Below, in pieces: positions 1 through 7,300 of a stretch of DNA of 8,664 nucleotides (positions are counted from its first letter, which is position 1; every line of letters starts with the position of its first letter). Source of the DNA: Rhodothermales bacterium (lineage in GTDB: Bacteria > Bacteroidota > Rhodothermia > Rhodothermales > UBA10348). A model generated the notes under the pieces. It had not been told where the DNA came from, did no database searches, and worked only from the letters and a program-made list of their open reading frames with translations. The stretch lies in assembly GCA_013003255.1 (NCBI GenBank), contig JABDJZ010000347.1, positions 1 through 8,664 of the forward strand. Direction: 5' to 3'. A program made the position numbers and the translations under genes.

Positions 1-623
1 ACCGCGTTCTGCTCGGTGGAAGCGCGATCCCCAAACCGCTGGCCAAGTCTGCCGCTGACCTCGAATGGCCTGTTGTCCTGAGCTATGGCATGACCGAGAC
101 CGGATCCCTGGTGACGGCTACGCGTCCGGGCGCGGTGGATTCGTCGGGGACGGTGCTCCCGGGGCGCAAACTGCGCATCGCAGAAAACGGCGAGATTCAG
201 GTGGGAGGCGACGTCCTGTTTGAAGGGTACCTGGATGGTCCTTCAGCAGGAATCTGGCACGCGACGGGTGACCTGGGCAGGCTGGACGAGCAGGGGCGCC
301 TCCATGTCGAGGCTCGCCTGGACAACATGTTCGTGTCCGGTGGCGAGAACATTCACCCGGAAGCGGTCGAGCGGGCTCTGCTCGAACTTCCCGGCGTGGA
401 GAGCGCGATGGTCGTTGGGGTGCCAGACCCCGAATTCGGGACCCGCCCCGTCGCCTTCATCCGCGGCGAGGTTTCGGCCACGGACCTTGAGGCCGGCCTG
501 CGCGAGCAGCTGCCCGCATTCATGGTTCCCGTGGCCTTTCTCCCGCTCCCGGCGCCCGGCCAAGGCCGGATTAAGCCCAGTCGTTCGACCTTGATGGAGC
601 TGGCCCGACAGGCCCGTCCTTAA
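1..623 (+). CDS. menE: o-succinylbenzoate-CoA ligase-like AMP-forming enzyme, 3' part
   Basis: C-terminal ~207 residues of an ANL-superfamily acyl-CoA synthetase; the start lies outside the window and the reading frame is open from base 3. Visible in order: LLGGSAIP (from base 9), the adenylate-binding YGMTET motif (84-101), LPGR, WHATGDLG with the ribose-binding Asp, then the hinge ARLDNMFVSGGENIHP and EFGTRPVAF of the C-terminal lid. The lid ends with GQGRIKPSR, which carries the likely catalytic Lys. The pairing of LLGGSAIP, RLDN.F.SGGE.I.PE.VER and EFG.RPVA closely recalls MenE, which activates o-succinylbenzoate with ATP and CoA in cytoplasmic menaquinone synthesis. That assignment is by recalled family similarity; another acyl-CoA ligase is the alternative. 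A men cluster would be expected upstream, outside the window. The next gene starts 97 bases downstream, and no clear terminator lies between. Confidence 0.75.
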   Translation, partial: RVLLGGSAIPKPLAKSAADLEWPVVLSYGMTETGSLVTATRPGAVDSSGTVLPGRKLRIAENGEIQVGGDVLFEGYLDGPSAGIWHATGDLGRLDEQGRLHVEARLDNMFVSGGENIHPEAVERALLELPGVESAMVVGVPDPEFGTRPVAFIRGEVSATDLEAGLREQLPAFMVPVAFLPLPAPGQGRIKPSRSTLMELARQARP

Positions 624-720
624 CAGCGGGACCTCTCCGGCCGATACCGCGGGTAACAATCCCTTCACGAACGCGCATCGCTCGGCTCCCCGGCCCGTGC
701 AGTTTGCGACCTGGAGCGCT

Positions 721-1341
721 ATGGAACCCCCACAGGACACTGGAAAGGCCGGCCCGCGAATTCGCTTTGATCGGCTACGGATCGAGAATATCTACACCCA
801 CTTCAAGTGGAACAACGACCCGGAGCTGAACCGCCTGGACAGTGAGGTCCCCTACGTGGAAGAGTCCTTCGGGACCTTCAAGAAGCGCTTCGAGCGCCTG
901 ATTGCCCACCCGGATCCCGGATACCAGGATTTCGAGATCTACGACGAGGAGAATACGCTCATAGGCGTGGCCTACGTAGCCGGGATCTCGGGCCATCACC
1001 TGCACTGCTCCATCGGAGTTACCATCGGTGAGCGCGACTATTGGGGCCAGGGCTACGGCAAGAAGGCCATGCAGGCCCTGCTGAAGCACTGCTTCGAATC
1101 GCTGGGAATGCACCGCGTGACGGCCGAGGCTTTCGAATACAACGATGCCTGGAAGCGCCTTGTAGAGGGCTGCGGATTCGTCACCGAAGGTACCGACCGC
1201 GACTATCTCTTCTGGGACGGCAAGTTCTTCGACCGCGTCCGGTACGCCATGCTGGCCTCCGAGTACGGTCGTGGCGATCGCGCCCCGAAGCGATCACGCG
1301 CCATCGAGAACCGGCCTCCGGCCCCGGGCGCAGCTGCCTGA
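721..1341 (+). CDS. GNAT N-acetyltransferase, RimJ/RimL-like
   Basis: A 206-residue GNAT acetyltransferase that should transfer acetyl from acetyl-CoA to an amine; the substrate cannot be read from sequence. Motif A, which binds the acetyl-CoA pyrophosphate, is RDYWGQGYGKKA (residues 105-116), a clean Q-x-x-G-x-G/A. It is followed by LGMHRVTAEAFEYNDA, the usual strand carrying an Asn near the active site. The GF..EG and F.WDGKFFDRVRYAML segment (152-180) is typical of the RimJ/RimL-like Acetyltransf_3 group. The last ~22 residues are basic, then Pro/Ala-rich, and probably disordered. I chose ATG 721 because GGAG lies at 713-716, four bases upstream. An in-frame GTG at 697 would add eight residues with no better ribosome site. 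It could act on a protein N-terminus, an antibiotic or a metabolite; the family call is firm and the substrate unknown. Confidence 0.85.
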   Translation: MEPPQDTGKAGPRIRFDRLRIENIYTHFKWNNDPELNRLDSEVPYVEESFGTFKKRFERLIAHPDPGYQDFEIYDEENTLIGVAYVAGISGHHLHCSIGVTIGERDYWGQGYGKKAMQALLKHCFESLGMHRVTAEAFEYNDAWKRLVEGCGFVTEGTDRDYLFWDGKFFDRVRYAMLASEYGRGDRAPKRSRAIENRPPAPGAAA

Positions 1342-1344
1342 ACG

Positions 1345-1417
1345 CAGACCGACCAAAAAAACGCGCCGGTCTGACCTCGTCCTTGTAACCCACGAAAGCG
1401 TGGTCCCGTAGGCGGGA
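1345..1417 (+). promoter_or_regulatory. Three tandem small hairpins upstream of the cysteine-rich gene
   Basis: The 99-base gap between the acetyltransferase stop and the next start contains three perfect inverted repeats. The first is CAGACCG/CGGTCTG (1345-1351 and 1367-1373) with a 15-base A-rich loop. The second is CCACG/CGTGG (1390-1394, 1399-1403) around AAAG. The third is TCCCG/CGGGA (1404-1408, 1413-1417) around TAGG, directly abutting the second. None is followed by a T-run, so a standard intrinsic terminator is unlikely. They may form a structured 5' leader or a decay-protecting 3' end for the upstream mRNA. I do not recognise a known riboswitch class. Confidence 0.4.
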
Positions 1418-1440
1418 GAGAATCCTCACCAGCCTGCCCG

Positions 1441-1677
1441 ATGCAAGACTACTCGAGACCTTTGCTGCTTGCCGCCATTGCGGTCCTGTTTCTCGTGTTG
1501 ACCAGCATGGGTCCGGGCCTGTTCTTCGGAATCAGTCTCTCGGGTGCCGCCCGCTGGTTCCTGATCGGACTTCTGATCTGGTTTGTGGTCTCCCGCAACG
1601 GTGGATGCTGCGGTGGCCGCTGTTGCTGCTGCTGGGGCGACTGCACCTGCGACACCGACGAGGAAGAAGAAGCCTAG
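1441..1677 (+). CDS. Small two-helix membrane protein with cysteine-rich tail, unknown function
   Basis: A 78-residue protein I do not recognise. Two hydrophobic segments are visible, about residues 8-23 and 36-50, separated by a short Gly-rich turn. The tail contains eight cysteines (56, 57, 61-64, 68, 70) in the pattern CC-x3-CCCC-x3-C-x-C, closed by an acidic end DTDEEEE. With two helices both termini should lie on the same side. The R at 52 and the short N-terminus give weak support for a cytoplasmic tail. Such a tail could bind metal, hold disulfides or be acylated; none of these is shown. Codon choice is GC-rich at third positions like its neighbours, supporting real coding. No Shine-Dalgarno sequence lies at normal spacing; GGGAG at 1414-1418 is 22 bases away. 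Its TAG stop overlaps the stop of the convergent desaturase gene. Confidence 0.6.
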   Translation: MQDYSRPLLLAAIAVLFLVLTSMGPGLFFGISLSGAARWFLIGLLIWFVVSRNGGCCGGRCCCCWGDCTCDTDEEEEA

Positions 1678-2786
1678 GCGACCGCCAGGTCCTTCATGGT
1701 CGCGGCCTCGGGGCCCAACTTCTTCAGCATCCGGTAATGGGATGCGATGGCCTCGCGAAGTGTCGGATTGTAGTGGTACGGAATGCCGTACTCGGCAGCC
1801 ACTTCCTGCACAATGGGGGCGATAGCCGGGTAGTGTACCGAGCACGTCTGCGGGAAGAGGTGGTGCTCAATCTGGTAGTTCAAGCCTCCGATGTACCAGG
1901 ACAGGGGCTTGTTGGCGAACGCGAAGTTGGCCGTCGTCCGCATTTCGTGTACCAGCCAGGCATACTCCATCGTCCCCTTGTCATCAGGCAGCGGGAATTC
2001 GGGGCCTTCCACCACGTGGGCAAGCTGAAAAATGACCCCCAGGATGATCCCGGCCGTCATGTGCGCGGTGAGGAATCCGATGAGGAACTGCCACCAGGTG
2101 ATGTCCAGATAGACCAGCGGTAGCACGATCATCCAGGTGATGGCCAGCGCTTTGGACACCACAAGGAGCGCGATCTGGGGGAGGGGATGCTTCTTGTTGA
2201 CGTAGGGCCCGATGTCCTTCTTCAGGAACTGCTGGAAGTCCTTCGCAAACAACCAATTGACGGTGGCCAGACCATAGGCCAGGAAACCGTACCGGTGCTG
2301 AAACCGGTGGAACCAGTAGTGTCTGGCGCCCGGGGACAGTCGGAGCAGGGGCGAGACGGTCAGATCCTCATCCACATCGTGGATGTTGGTGTACGTGTGA
2401 TGGATCACGTTGTGGGTGATCTTCCACATGTACCCGTTGGCGCCCATGATGTCGAAGGTGAACCCGAGCAGTGCGTTGACGGCTTTGTTGGAGGAATAGG
2501 CACCGTGCAGCGCGTCGTGGGCCACGCTGAACCCGATTCCGGCCATACCCAGACCGATCACAAAGGTGGCCAGCCACATCTGACCCAGCGTGAGGCTGCC
2601 GAGCATAATCAAGGCATAGGTCCCGAACGTCACCCCGAGGATGAGAAAGGTCTTCAGCACCATGCCCGGAGTGGCCTTCCGGCTCTTCCCGGTCTGTTCA
2701 AAGTAGTCGGTGACGCGACTCCGGACGTCTTTCACAAACGCCTTCGCGTCCCGGTTCGAAAACCTGATCTTGATGGTCTGGTCCAC
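1674..2786 (-). CDS. Membrane fatty acid desaturase (acyl-CoA/lipid desaturase family)
   Basis: A 370-residue integral-membrane di-iron desaturase that inserts a double bond in acyl chains, likely tuning membrane fluidity. All three histidine boxes are intact: HDALH (residues 90-94), HNVIHH (125-130) and QIEHH (305-309). The Q-x-x-H-H form of the third box is typical of front-end and linoleoyl-CoA-type enzymes; regiochemistry cannot be read here. Hydrophobic segments lie near 44-63, 70-88, 207-229 and 231-258, the usual two-pair arrangement. No cytochrome b5 domain is fused, so electrons must come from a separate carrier. I place the start at GTG 2786, giving VDQTIKIRFSNRD, which resembles family N-termini. 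The frame stays open upstream to an ATG at 2972, but those 62 extra codons look non-family and cross a likely regulatory region. The gene is convergent with the small cysteine-rich gene and divergent from mscL. Confidence 0.9.
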   Translation of the reverse strand: MDQTIKIRFSNRDAKAFVKDVRSRVTDYFEQTGKSRKATPGMVLKTFLILGVTFGTYALIMLGSLTLGQMWLATFVIGLGMAGIGFSVAHDALHGAYSSNKAVNALLGFTFDIMGANGYMWKITHNVIHHTYTNIHDVDEDLTVSPLLRLSPGARHYWFHRFQHRYGFLAYGLATVNWLFAKDFQQFLKKDIGPYVNKKHPLPQIALLVVSKALAITWMIVLPLVYLDITWWQFLIGFLTAHMTAGIILGVIFQLAHVVEGPEFPLPDDKGTMEYAWLVHEMRTTANFAFANKPLSWYIGGLNYQIEHHLFPQTCSVHYPAIAPIVQEVAAEYGIPYHYNPTLREAIASHYRMLKKLGPEAATMKDLAVA

Positions 2787-2809
2787 AGCTCTCTGGGAGG
2801 ATGAGTCAG

Positions 2810-2817
2810 GAAATGTA
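2810..2817 (-). promoter_or_regulatory. Possible Bacteroidota-type -7 box for the desaturase
   Basis: On the minus strand this reads TACATTTC, one mismatch from the Bacteroidota primary-sigma element TAnnTTTG. It lies 23 bases upstream of the chosen GTG, which would give a short 5' leader. I see no matching TTTG/TTG element about 20 bases further upstream, so the assignment is weak. Confidence 0.3.
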
Positions 2818-2845
2818 CTGGAAAGGCTCGATGGGTGCGGAGAGA

Positions 2846-2864
2846 ACGGGCGAATTCCGCCCGT
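2846..2864. repeat. Inverted repeat in the desaturase/mscL intergenic region
   Basis: Perfect 7-base arms ACGGGCG (2846-2852) and CGCCCGT (2858-2864) flank the five-base centre AATTC. It lies about 30 bases upstream of the candidate desaturase -7 box and has no adjacent T-run. A dimeric regulator site is more likely than a terminator, but no regulator is identified. Confidence 0.45.
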
Positions 2865-2878
2865 GAATGTCTGCCGGG

Positions 2879-2890
2879 GCCTGATCAGGC
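2879..2890. repeat. Perfect 12-base palindrome GCCTGATCAGGC
   Basis: An uninterrupted palindrome midway between the divergent desaturase and mscL genes, 14 bases from the previous inverted repeat. It may be a second operator. Short palindromes of this kind also arise by chance in GC-rich DNA. Confidence 0.35.
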
Positions 2891-2910
2891 ACGGGTATTC
2901 CCCGGTTGGG

Positions 2911-2933
2911 CCGAAGTCCATCCCCGAAGTCCA
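2911..2933 (+). repeat. Tandem direct repeat upstream of the mscL promoter
   Basis: CCGAAGTCCA occurs at 2911-2920 and again at 2924-2933, a 13-base period. The second copy ends 10 bases before the candidate -35 element of mscL. This spacing suits a tandem-binding activator such as a response regulator; no binding protein is identified. Confidence 0.45.
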
Positions 2934-2943
2934 CGGTGCTTCT

Positions 2944-2972
2944 TTGACATGTTGGCCTCCGTGCTGTATCAA
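2944..2972 (+). promoter_or_regulatory. Sigma70-like promoter for mscL
   Basis: TTGACA (2944-2949) is a perfect -35 consensus, followed after exactly 17 bases by TATCAA (2967-2972), four of six matches to the -10 consensus. Transcription would start near 2979, about 25 bases before the mscL ATG. Both elements sit in a larger inverted repeat, TCTTTGA (2941-2947) and TCAAAGA (2969-2975). Confidence 0.6.
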
Positions 2973-3003
2973 AGACTCTCTCCCTCACTTACCTCAAGAG
3001 GAC

Positions 3004-3447
3004 ATGCTAAAAGAGTTCAAGACCTTTGCCATGAAAGGCAACATGGTCGACATGGCCATCGGCATCATTATCGGTGCGGCCTTCGGGACGGTTGTGAAGT
3101 CAGTCGTCAATGACATCCTGATGCCGATTGTATCCGCTGTTTTCGGCACGCCGGACTTCTCCAATCTGTTCGTCATCCTGCGTGACCCTGCGGAGATGGC
3201 CGGAGTCAACATGGAATCCATTGAGGCAGTGCGCGAGGCCGGCGGCGTAGCCCTCGGCTACGGGCTGTTCATCAATGCCCTGATTGCATTCCTCATCATC
3301 GCGTTCGTGCTCTTCATGATCGTCAAAGCCATGAATGAGGCCAAGCGCAAGGAAGAAGAAGCTCCCGCGGCTCCCCCCGCTCCCCCCGAGCCCTCCAATG
3401 AGGAGAAACTCCTCGTGGAGATCCGTGACCTCCTGGCCAAAGGCTGA
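3004..3447 (+). CDS. mscL: Large-conductance mechanosensitive channel MscL
   Basis: A 147-residue inner-membrane channel that opens under membrane tension to release solutes on hypoosmotic shock; it works as a homopentamer. The N-terminus MLKEFKTFAMKGNMVDMAIG continues into TM1 (about 16-45, with IIIGAAFGTVVKSVVNDILMP, the classic pore-lining helix). A periplasmic loop (46-82) precedes TM2 (83-108). A charged KRKEEE, Pro/Ala-rich linker and the C-terminal bundle helix EEKLLVEIRDLLAKG follow. Length is normal for the family. I chose ATG 3004 because it begins at the family N-terminus, with AAGAGG at 2996-3001 just upstream. The frame is open far upstream, to an ATG at 2710, but that would overlap the antisense desaturase coding region. 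It appears monocistronic: its own promoter upstream, an intrinsic terminator downstream. Confidence 0.97.
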   Translation: MLKEFKTFAMKGNMVDMAIGIIIGAAFGTVVKSVVNDILMPIVSAVFGTPDFSNLFVILRDPAEMAGVNMESIEAVREAGGVALGYGLFINALIAFLIIAFVLFMIVKAMNEAKRKEEEAPAAPPAPPEPSNEEKLLVEIRDLLAKG

Positions 3448-3476
3448 GATCACGTAGCAGGGATCTGAATTCCTGG

Positions 3477-3511
3477 AAACGGGCGCTTCGGGAAACCGGG
3501 GCGCCCGTTTT
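3477..3511 (+). terminator. Intrinsic terminator after mscL
   Basis: Ten-base arms AAACGGGCGC (3477-3486) and GCGCCCGTTT (3501-3510) enclose a 14-base loop that can itself form a small CGG-GAAA-CCG hairpin. The A-rich foot and run of four T on the plus strand fit a rho-independent terminator 29 bases after the mscL stop. The symmetric A/T ends are only partly suited to function in the other direction. Confidence 0.75.
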
Positions 3512-3548
3512 CCATTCGGGAACGTCGCATCGCATTTACACCACCTCG

Positions 3549-4313
3549 ATGGACCTCCACTTCCGGGAATACGGCTCCGGCGCTCCGCTGACCATCCTGC
3601 ATGGCCTGCTGGGCTCGGGGGGTAACTGGCACACGCTGTCCCGAGCCCGCTTCTCGCGGTCCCACAGGGTCGTGGTGCCGGATCTTCGCAACCATGGCAG
3701 GTCACCCCATGACTCCCGGTTTGACTACGAGGCCATGGCCAATGACGTAATCGCGCTGTGGGACAAGCTTGAGATCGAGTCCTCCGCGGTTTTGGGGCAC
3801 TCGATGGGCGGCAAGGTGGCCATGCACCTGGCGCTGGCCTACCCGGAGCGCGTATCGCACCTGATTGTGGCGGACATGGCCCCACGCGCCTACCAGCCCG
3901 GTCACGAGGCGCTGCTGCAGGCACTTATCGACGCTGCACCGCAGACTCACGATTCCCGTGCCTCTGTGGAGGCTTTCCTGGCCGAACGCATCCAGGACAA
4001 CGCCGTCCGGCAGTTCCTCCTCAAGAACCTGGAGCGCCACGAAGGCGGCTATCGGTGGCAGATGAACCTGGAGGTCATCGCTGCCAACTATGACCGGGTA
4101 ATCGAAGGCCTCACGGTGTTCGCGACGTTCGAAGGTCCGACGCTGTTCATTCGCGGTGGGAACTCGCCCTACGTCCTGGATGATGACCTGCCCCTGATTG
4201 AGGCCTATTTCCCCAGCGCGGAGCTGAAGACACTCCTCGGAACGGGCCACTGGCTCCACGCCGAGTCGCCGGGCGCCTTTGCAGACCTGGTGGAAGAGTT
4301 TCTGACGCAGTAG
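3549..4313 (+). CDS. Alpha/beta-fold hydrolase, YbfF/ABHD11-like esterase
   Basis: A 254-residue soluble alpha/beta hydrolase. The oxyanion-hole HGLLGSGGNW (18-27), the VVVPDLRNHGRSP strand-loop (41-53) and the nucleophile elbow GHSMGG with Ser85 are clear. VADMAPRAY (108-115) carries the likely acid Asp109, and GTGHWLHAE supplies the catalytic His234. This layout, with the acid shortly after the nucleophile rather than in the usual later position, and the FIRGGNSPYV segment match YbfF/ABHD11-type esterases, which hydrolyse small acyl esters and acyl-CoA-like thioesters. The physiological substrate is unknown. The start ATG 3549 has no Shine-Dalgarno sequence but begins at the family N-terminus (MDLHFREYGSG). 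It lies 38 bases after the mscL terminator and 76 bases before metH on the same strand. I saw no clear promoter directly upstream. Confidence 0.92.
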   Translation: MDLHFREYGSGAPLTILHGLLGSGGNWHTLSRARFSRSHRVVVPDLRNHGRSPHDSRFDYEAMANDVIALWDKLEIESSAVLGHSMGGKVAMHLALAYPERVSHLIVADMAPRAYQPGHEALLQALIDAAPQTHDSRASVEAFLAERIQDNAVRQFLLKNLERHEGGYRWQMNLEVIAANYDRVIEGLTVFATFEGPTLFIRGGNSPYVLDDDLPLIEAYFPSAELKTLLGTGHWLHAESPGAFADLVEEFLTQ

Positions 4314-4389
4314 GCACGGCCGCGAACCCACCGGAGGATCTGCCGTTGCAGCGGGTTCCCACCGAGTTCCCGAACAACACCTGACTGCC

Positions 4390-7300
4390 GTGGTCAACCC
4401 CAGACTGGAATCCGCCCTGAACGAACGCATCCTGGTAATGGATGGCGCGATGGGGACCATGATCCAGCGCCACTCGCTCGAGGAGGAAGACTTCCGAGGC
4501 GATCTGCTCGCCGATCATCACAAGCCCATGCGGGGCAACAATGACATCCTCAGCCTCACCCGGCCGGATGTCATCCGAGGGATCCACGAGGAGTACCTGG
4601 CAGCCGGCGCGGACATCCTGGAGACCAACACGTTCAGTGCCACCTCCATTGCGCAGGCCGACTACGCGGCAGAGGCGCACGTCCTGGAAATGAACCGGGC
4701 ATCGGCAAGGCTGGCGCGGGAGGCAGCGGACCTCTACACGGCCAGGACTCCGGAGAAGCCGCGGTTCGTGGCAGGCGCCCTTGGGCCGACCAACATCAGC
4801 CTGAGCCTTTCGCCTGACGTGAATGACCCGGGCTACCGGGCGTCCACCTTCCAGAAAATGGCTGCGGCCTACGGAGAGCAGATCCACGGACTGGTCGAAG
4901 GCGGGGTGGACATTCTGCTCGTCGAGACCATTTTCGACACGCTCAACGCCAAGGCGGCCATTTTCGCCATTTCGGACTACTTCGATCGCACGGGCCACCA
5001 ACTGCCGGTGATGATTTCCGGTACCATCGTAGACCTGAGCGGACGGACGCTGTCGGGGCAGTCCACGGAGGCCTTCTGGCACTCCATCAAGCACGCGCCG
5101 AACCTGCTTTCGGTGGGCCTGAACTGTGCTCTGGGTGCCGCTCAGATGCGCCCCTTCATCGAGGCCCTCTCGGGCGTTGCCACTGTCCGAACCAGCCTCT
5201 ATCCGAATGCCGGTCTGCCCAACGAGATGGGTGGTTACGACGAATCGCCCGAGCAGATGGCCGCGCTGGTGGAGGAGTACGCCGGTTCGGGCTTCCTGAA
5301 CATCGTAGGCGGCTGCTGTGGCACCACGCCCGACCATGTGGCTGCGTTTGTCGAGACCGCCGCCCGGAACTCGCCAAGGGAGCCACGGAAGTCGGACGGC
5401 CTCCTGCACCTGTCGGGTCTCGAGCCGTTCACGTTCCGGAGTGACCTGAACTTCGTCAACATCGGAGAGCGCACCAATGTCACGGGGTCGCGGAAGTTTG
5501 CCCGCCTGATTCTGAACGAGGAGTACGAAGAGGCGCTCACGGTGGCCCAGCACCAGGTGGAGAACGGGGCGCAGGTCATCGACGTGAACATGGACGAAGG
5601 CATGCTGGACTCCGAGTCCGCCATGACCACGTTCCTGAACCTCATCGCTGCCGAGCCGGACATCGCCCGGGTCCCGGTGATGGTGGACTCCTCCAAGTGG
5701 TCCGTGATCGAGGCCGGCCTGCAGTGTCTACAGGGCAAGAGCGTCGTCAACTCCATTTCCCTGAAGGAGGGCGAGGAGCCCTTCCGCGAGCAGGCAAGTC
5801 TTGCACGGCGCTATGGTGCCGCCGTCATTGTGATGGCCTTTGACGAGGATGGCCAAGCGGAGACGTACGACCGGCGGATTGAGATCTGCCAGCGGGCGTA
5901 CACCATCCTGACCGAGGAGATCGGGTTTCCGGCCGAAGACATCATCTTCGATCCCAACATCTTTGCCGTGGCCACGGGAATTGATGCGCACAACCGGTAC
6001 GCCATCGACTTCATTGAGGCCACCCGCTGGATCAAGCGAAACCTCCCCGGAGCCCATGTCTCGGGCGGCGTCTCCAACATCTCGTTCTCCTTCCGGGGCA
6101 ACAACGTGGTCCGCGAGGCCATGCACACGGCCTTCCTCTACCACGCCATTGCCGCGGGCATGGACATGGGAATCGTCAACGCCGGCCAGATCGAGGTGTA
6201 TGATGAGATCGATCCGGAACTGCTGGTCTGCATTGAGGACGTCCTCTTTGACCGCCGGCCCGATGCTACGGAGCGGCTCGTGGACATTGCCGAACGCTTC
6301 TCGGGACCAGGCGCGGTTCGCGAAAAGAAGACAGCCGAATGGCGGAATGCCCCCGTCGAGGAGCGCCTGAAGCATGCGCTGGTAAAGGGCATCCTGGATC
6401 ACATCGAGGAGGACACCGAGGAGGTGCGCCAGAAGTCCGGGCGGGCCCTGGATGTGATCGAAGGCCCCTTGATGGACGGGATGAACGTGGTCGGCGACCT
6501 GTTCGGCGCAGGCAAGATGTTTCTGCCCCAGGTGGTCAAGAGCGCCCGGGTTATGAAGAAGTCCGTGGCGTACCTGATTCCCTTCATCGAGGAGCAGAAG
6601 AAGGCCCTTGGCGATACCGATGACAGGGCCACCATCCTGCTGGCCACGGTCAAAGGTGATGTGCACGACATCGGCAAGAACATTGTCGGCGTCGTCCTGG
6701 CCTGCAACAACTACCGGATTGTGGATCTCGGCGTGATGGTGCCGGCGGACAAGATCCTGGATGAGGCCGAGAAGGTCGGCGCAGACGTCATCGGCCTGTC
6801 CGGTCTCATCACGCCCAGCCTGGACGAAATGGTGCACGTTGCCTCCGAAATGACTCGGCGCGGCATGAATACCCCCCTGCTCATCGGTGGTGCTACCACG
6901 TCCAAAGTCCATACGGCCGTCAAGGTGGACCCTGCGTATGAGCATCCGGTGATCCACGTACTGGACGCATCCCGGAGCGTGGGCGTTGTGAACCAACTGA
7001 TGATGGGCTCGGAGGAGTTTCTGTCCGACCTAAAGAGCGAGTATGACGGCGTCCGGGAAGGCTACGCCCGCCGGACCCGCAAGGTGGAACTGCTGGAGAT
7101 TGAAAAGGCCCGGACCAACCGGTTCGAGTTCGGGGACTATCAACCGCAGCAGCCAAAAACGCTGGGTGTCCACTCCGTGCCGGTCACGGTGGCCGACCTG
7201 CGTCCCTACATCGACTGGACACCTTTCTTCCAGTCCTGGGAAATGCGCGGGAAGTACCCGGCCATTCTGGATGATCCTGCCAAGGGTGCCGAGGCCCGTT

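Noticed and set aside
697..720. GTG start adding eight residues to the acetyltransferase
   Set aside because: GGAG sits four bases before ATG 721, and nothing similar precedes the GTG.
624..720. Terminator or promoter between menE and the acetyltransferase
   Set aside because: No stable hairpin with a T-run was found. TAACAAT near 653-659 resembles a -10 box but has no suitable -35 partner.
2787..2972. 62-codon N-terminal extension of the desaturase to an upstream ATG
   Set aside because: The extra residues are low in family character, contain no membrane or targeting signal, and cross several operator-like repeats and the mscL promoter.
2710..3003. 98-codon upstream extension of mscL
   Set aside because: MscL proteins start at MLKEFK or the like. 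The extension overlaps the antisense desaturase coding region and the mscL promoter itself.
4314..4389. SAH or SAM riboswitch upstream of metH
   Set aside because: The gap is only 76 bases. GAACCC/GGGTTC arms (4324-4329, 4353-4358) exist, but the CCGAGG...CUCGG pairing expected for SAH riboswitches is absent.
4147..5553. 468-codon open frame on the minus strand opposite the hydrolase end and metH
   Set aside because: The plus strand there encodes unmistakable metH and hydrolase motifs. The antisense frame has no recognisable domain and is the usual product of GC-rich third positions.
5728..6996. 422-codon open frame antisense to the middle of metH
   Set aside because: It covers the pterin and cobalamin domains of metH on the other strand. 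The translation shows no family motif and looks like a codon-bias shadow.
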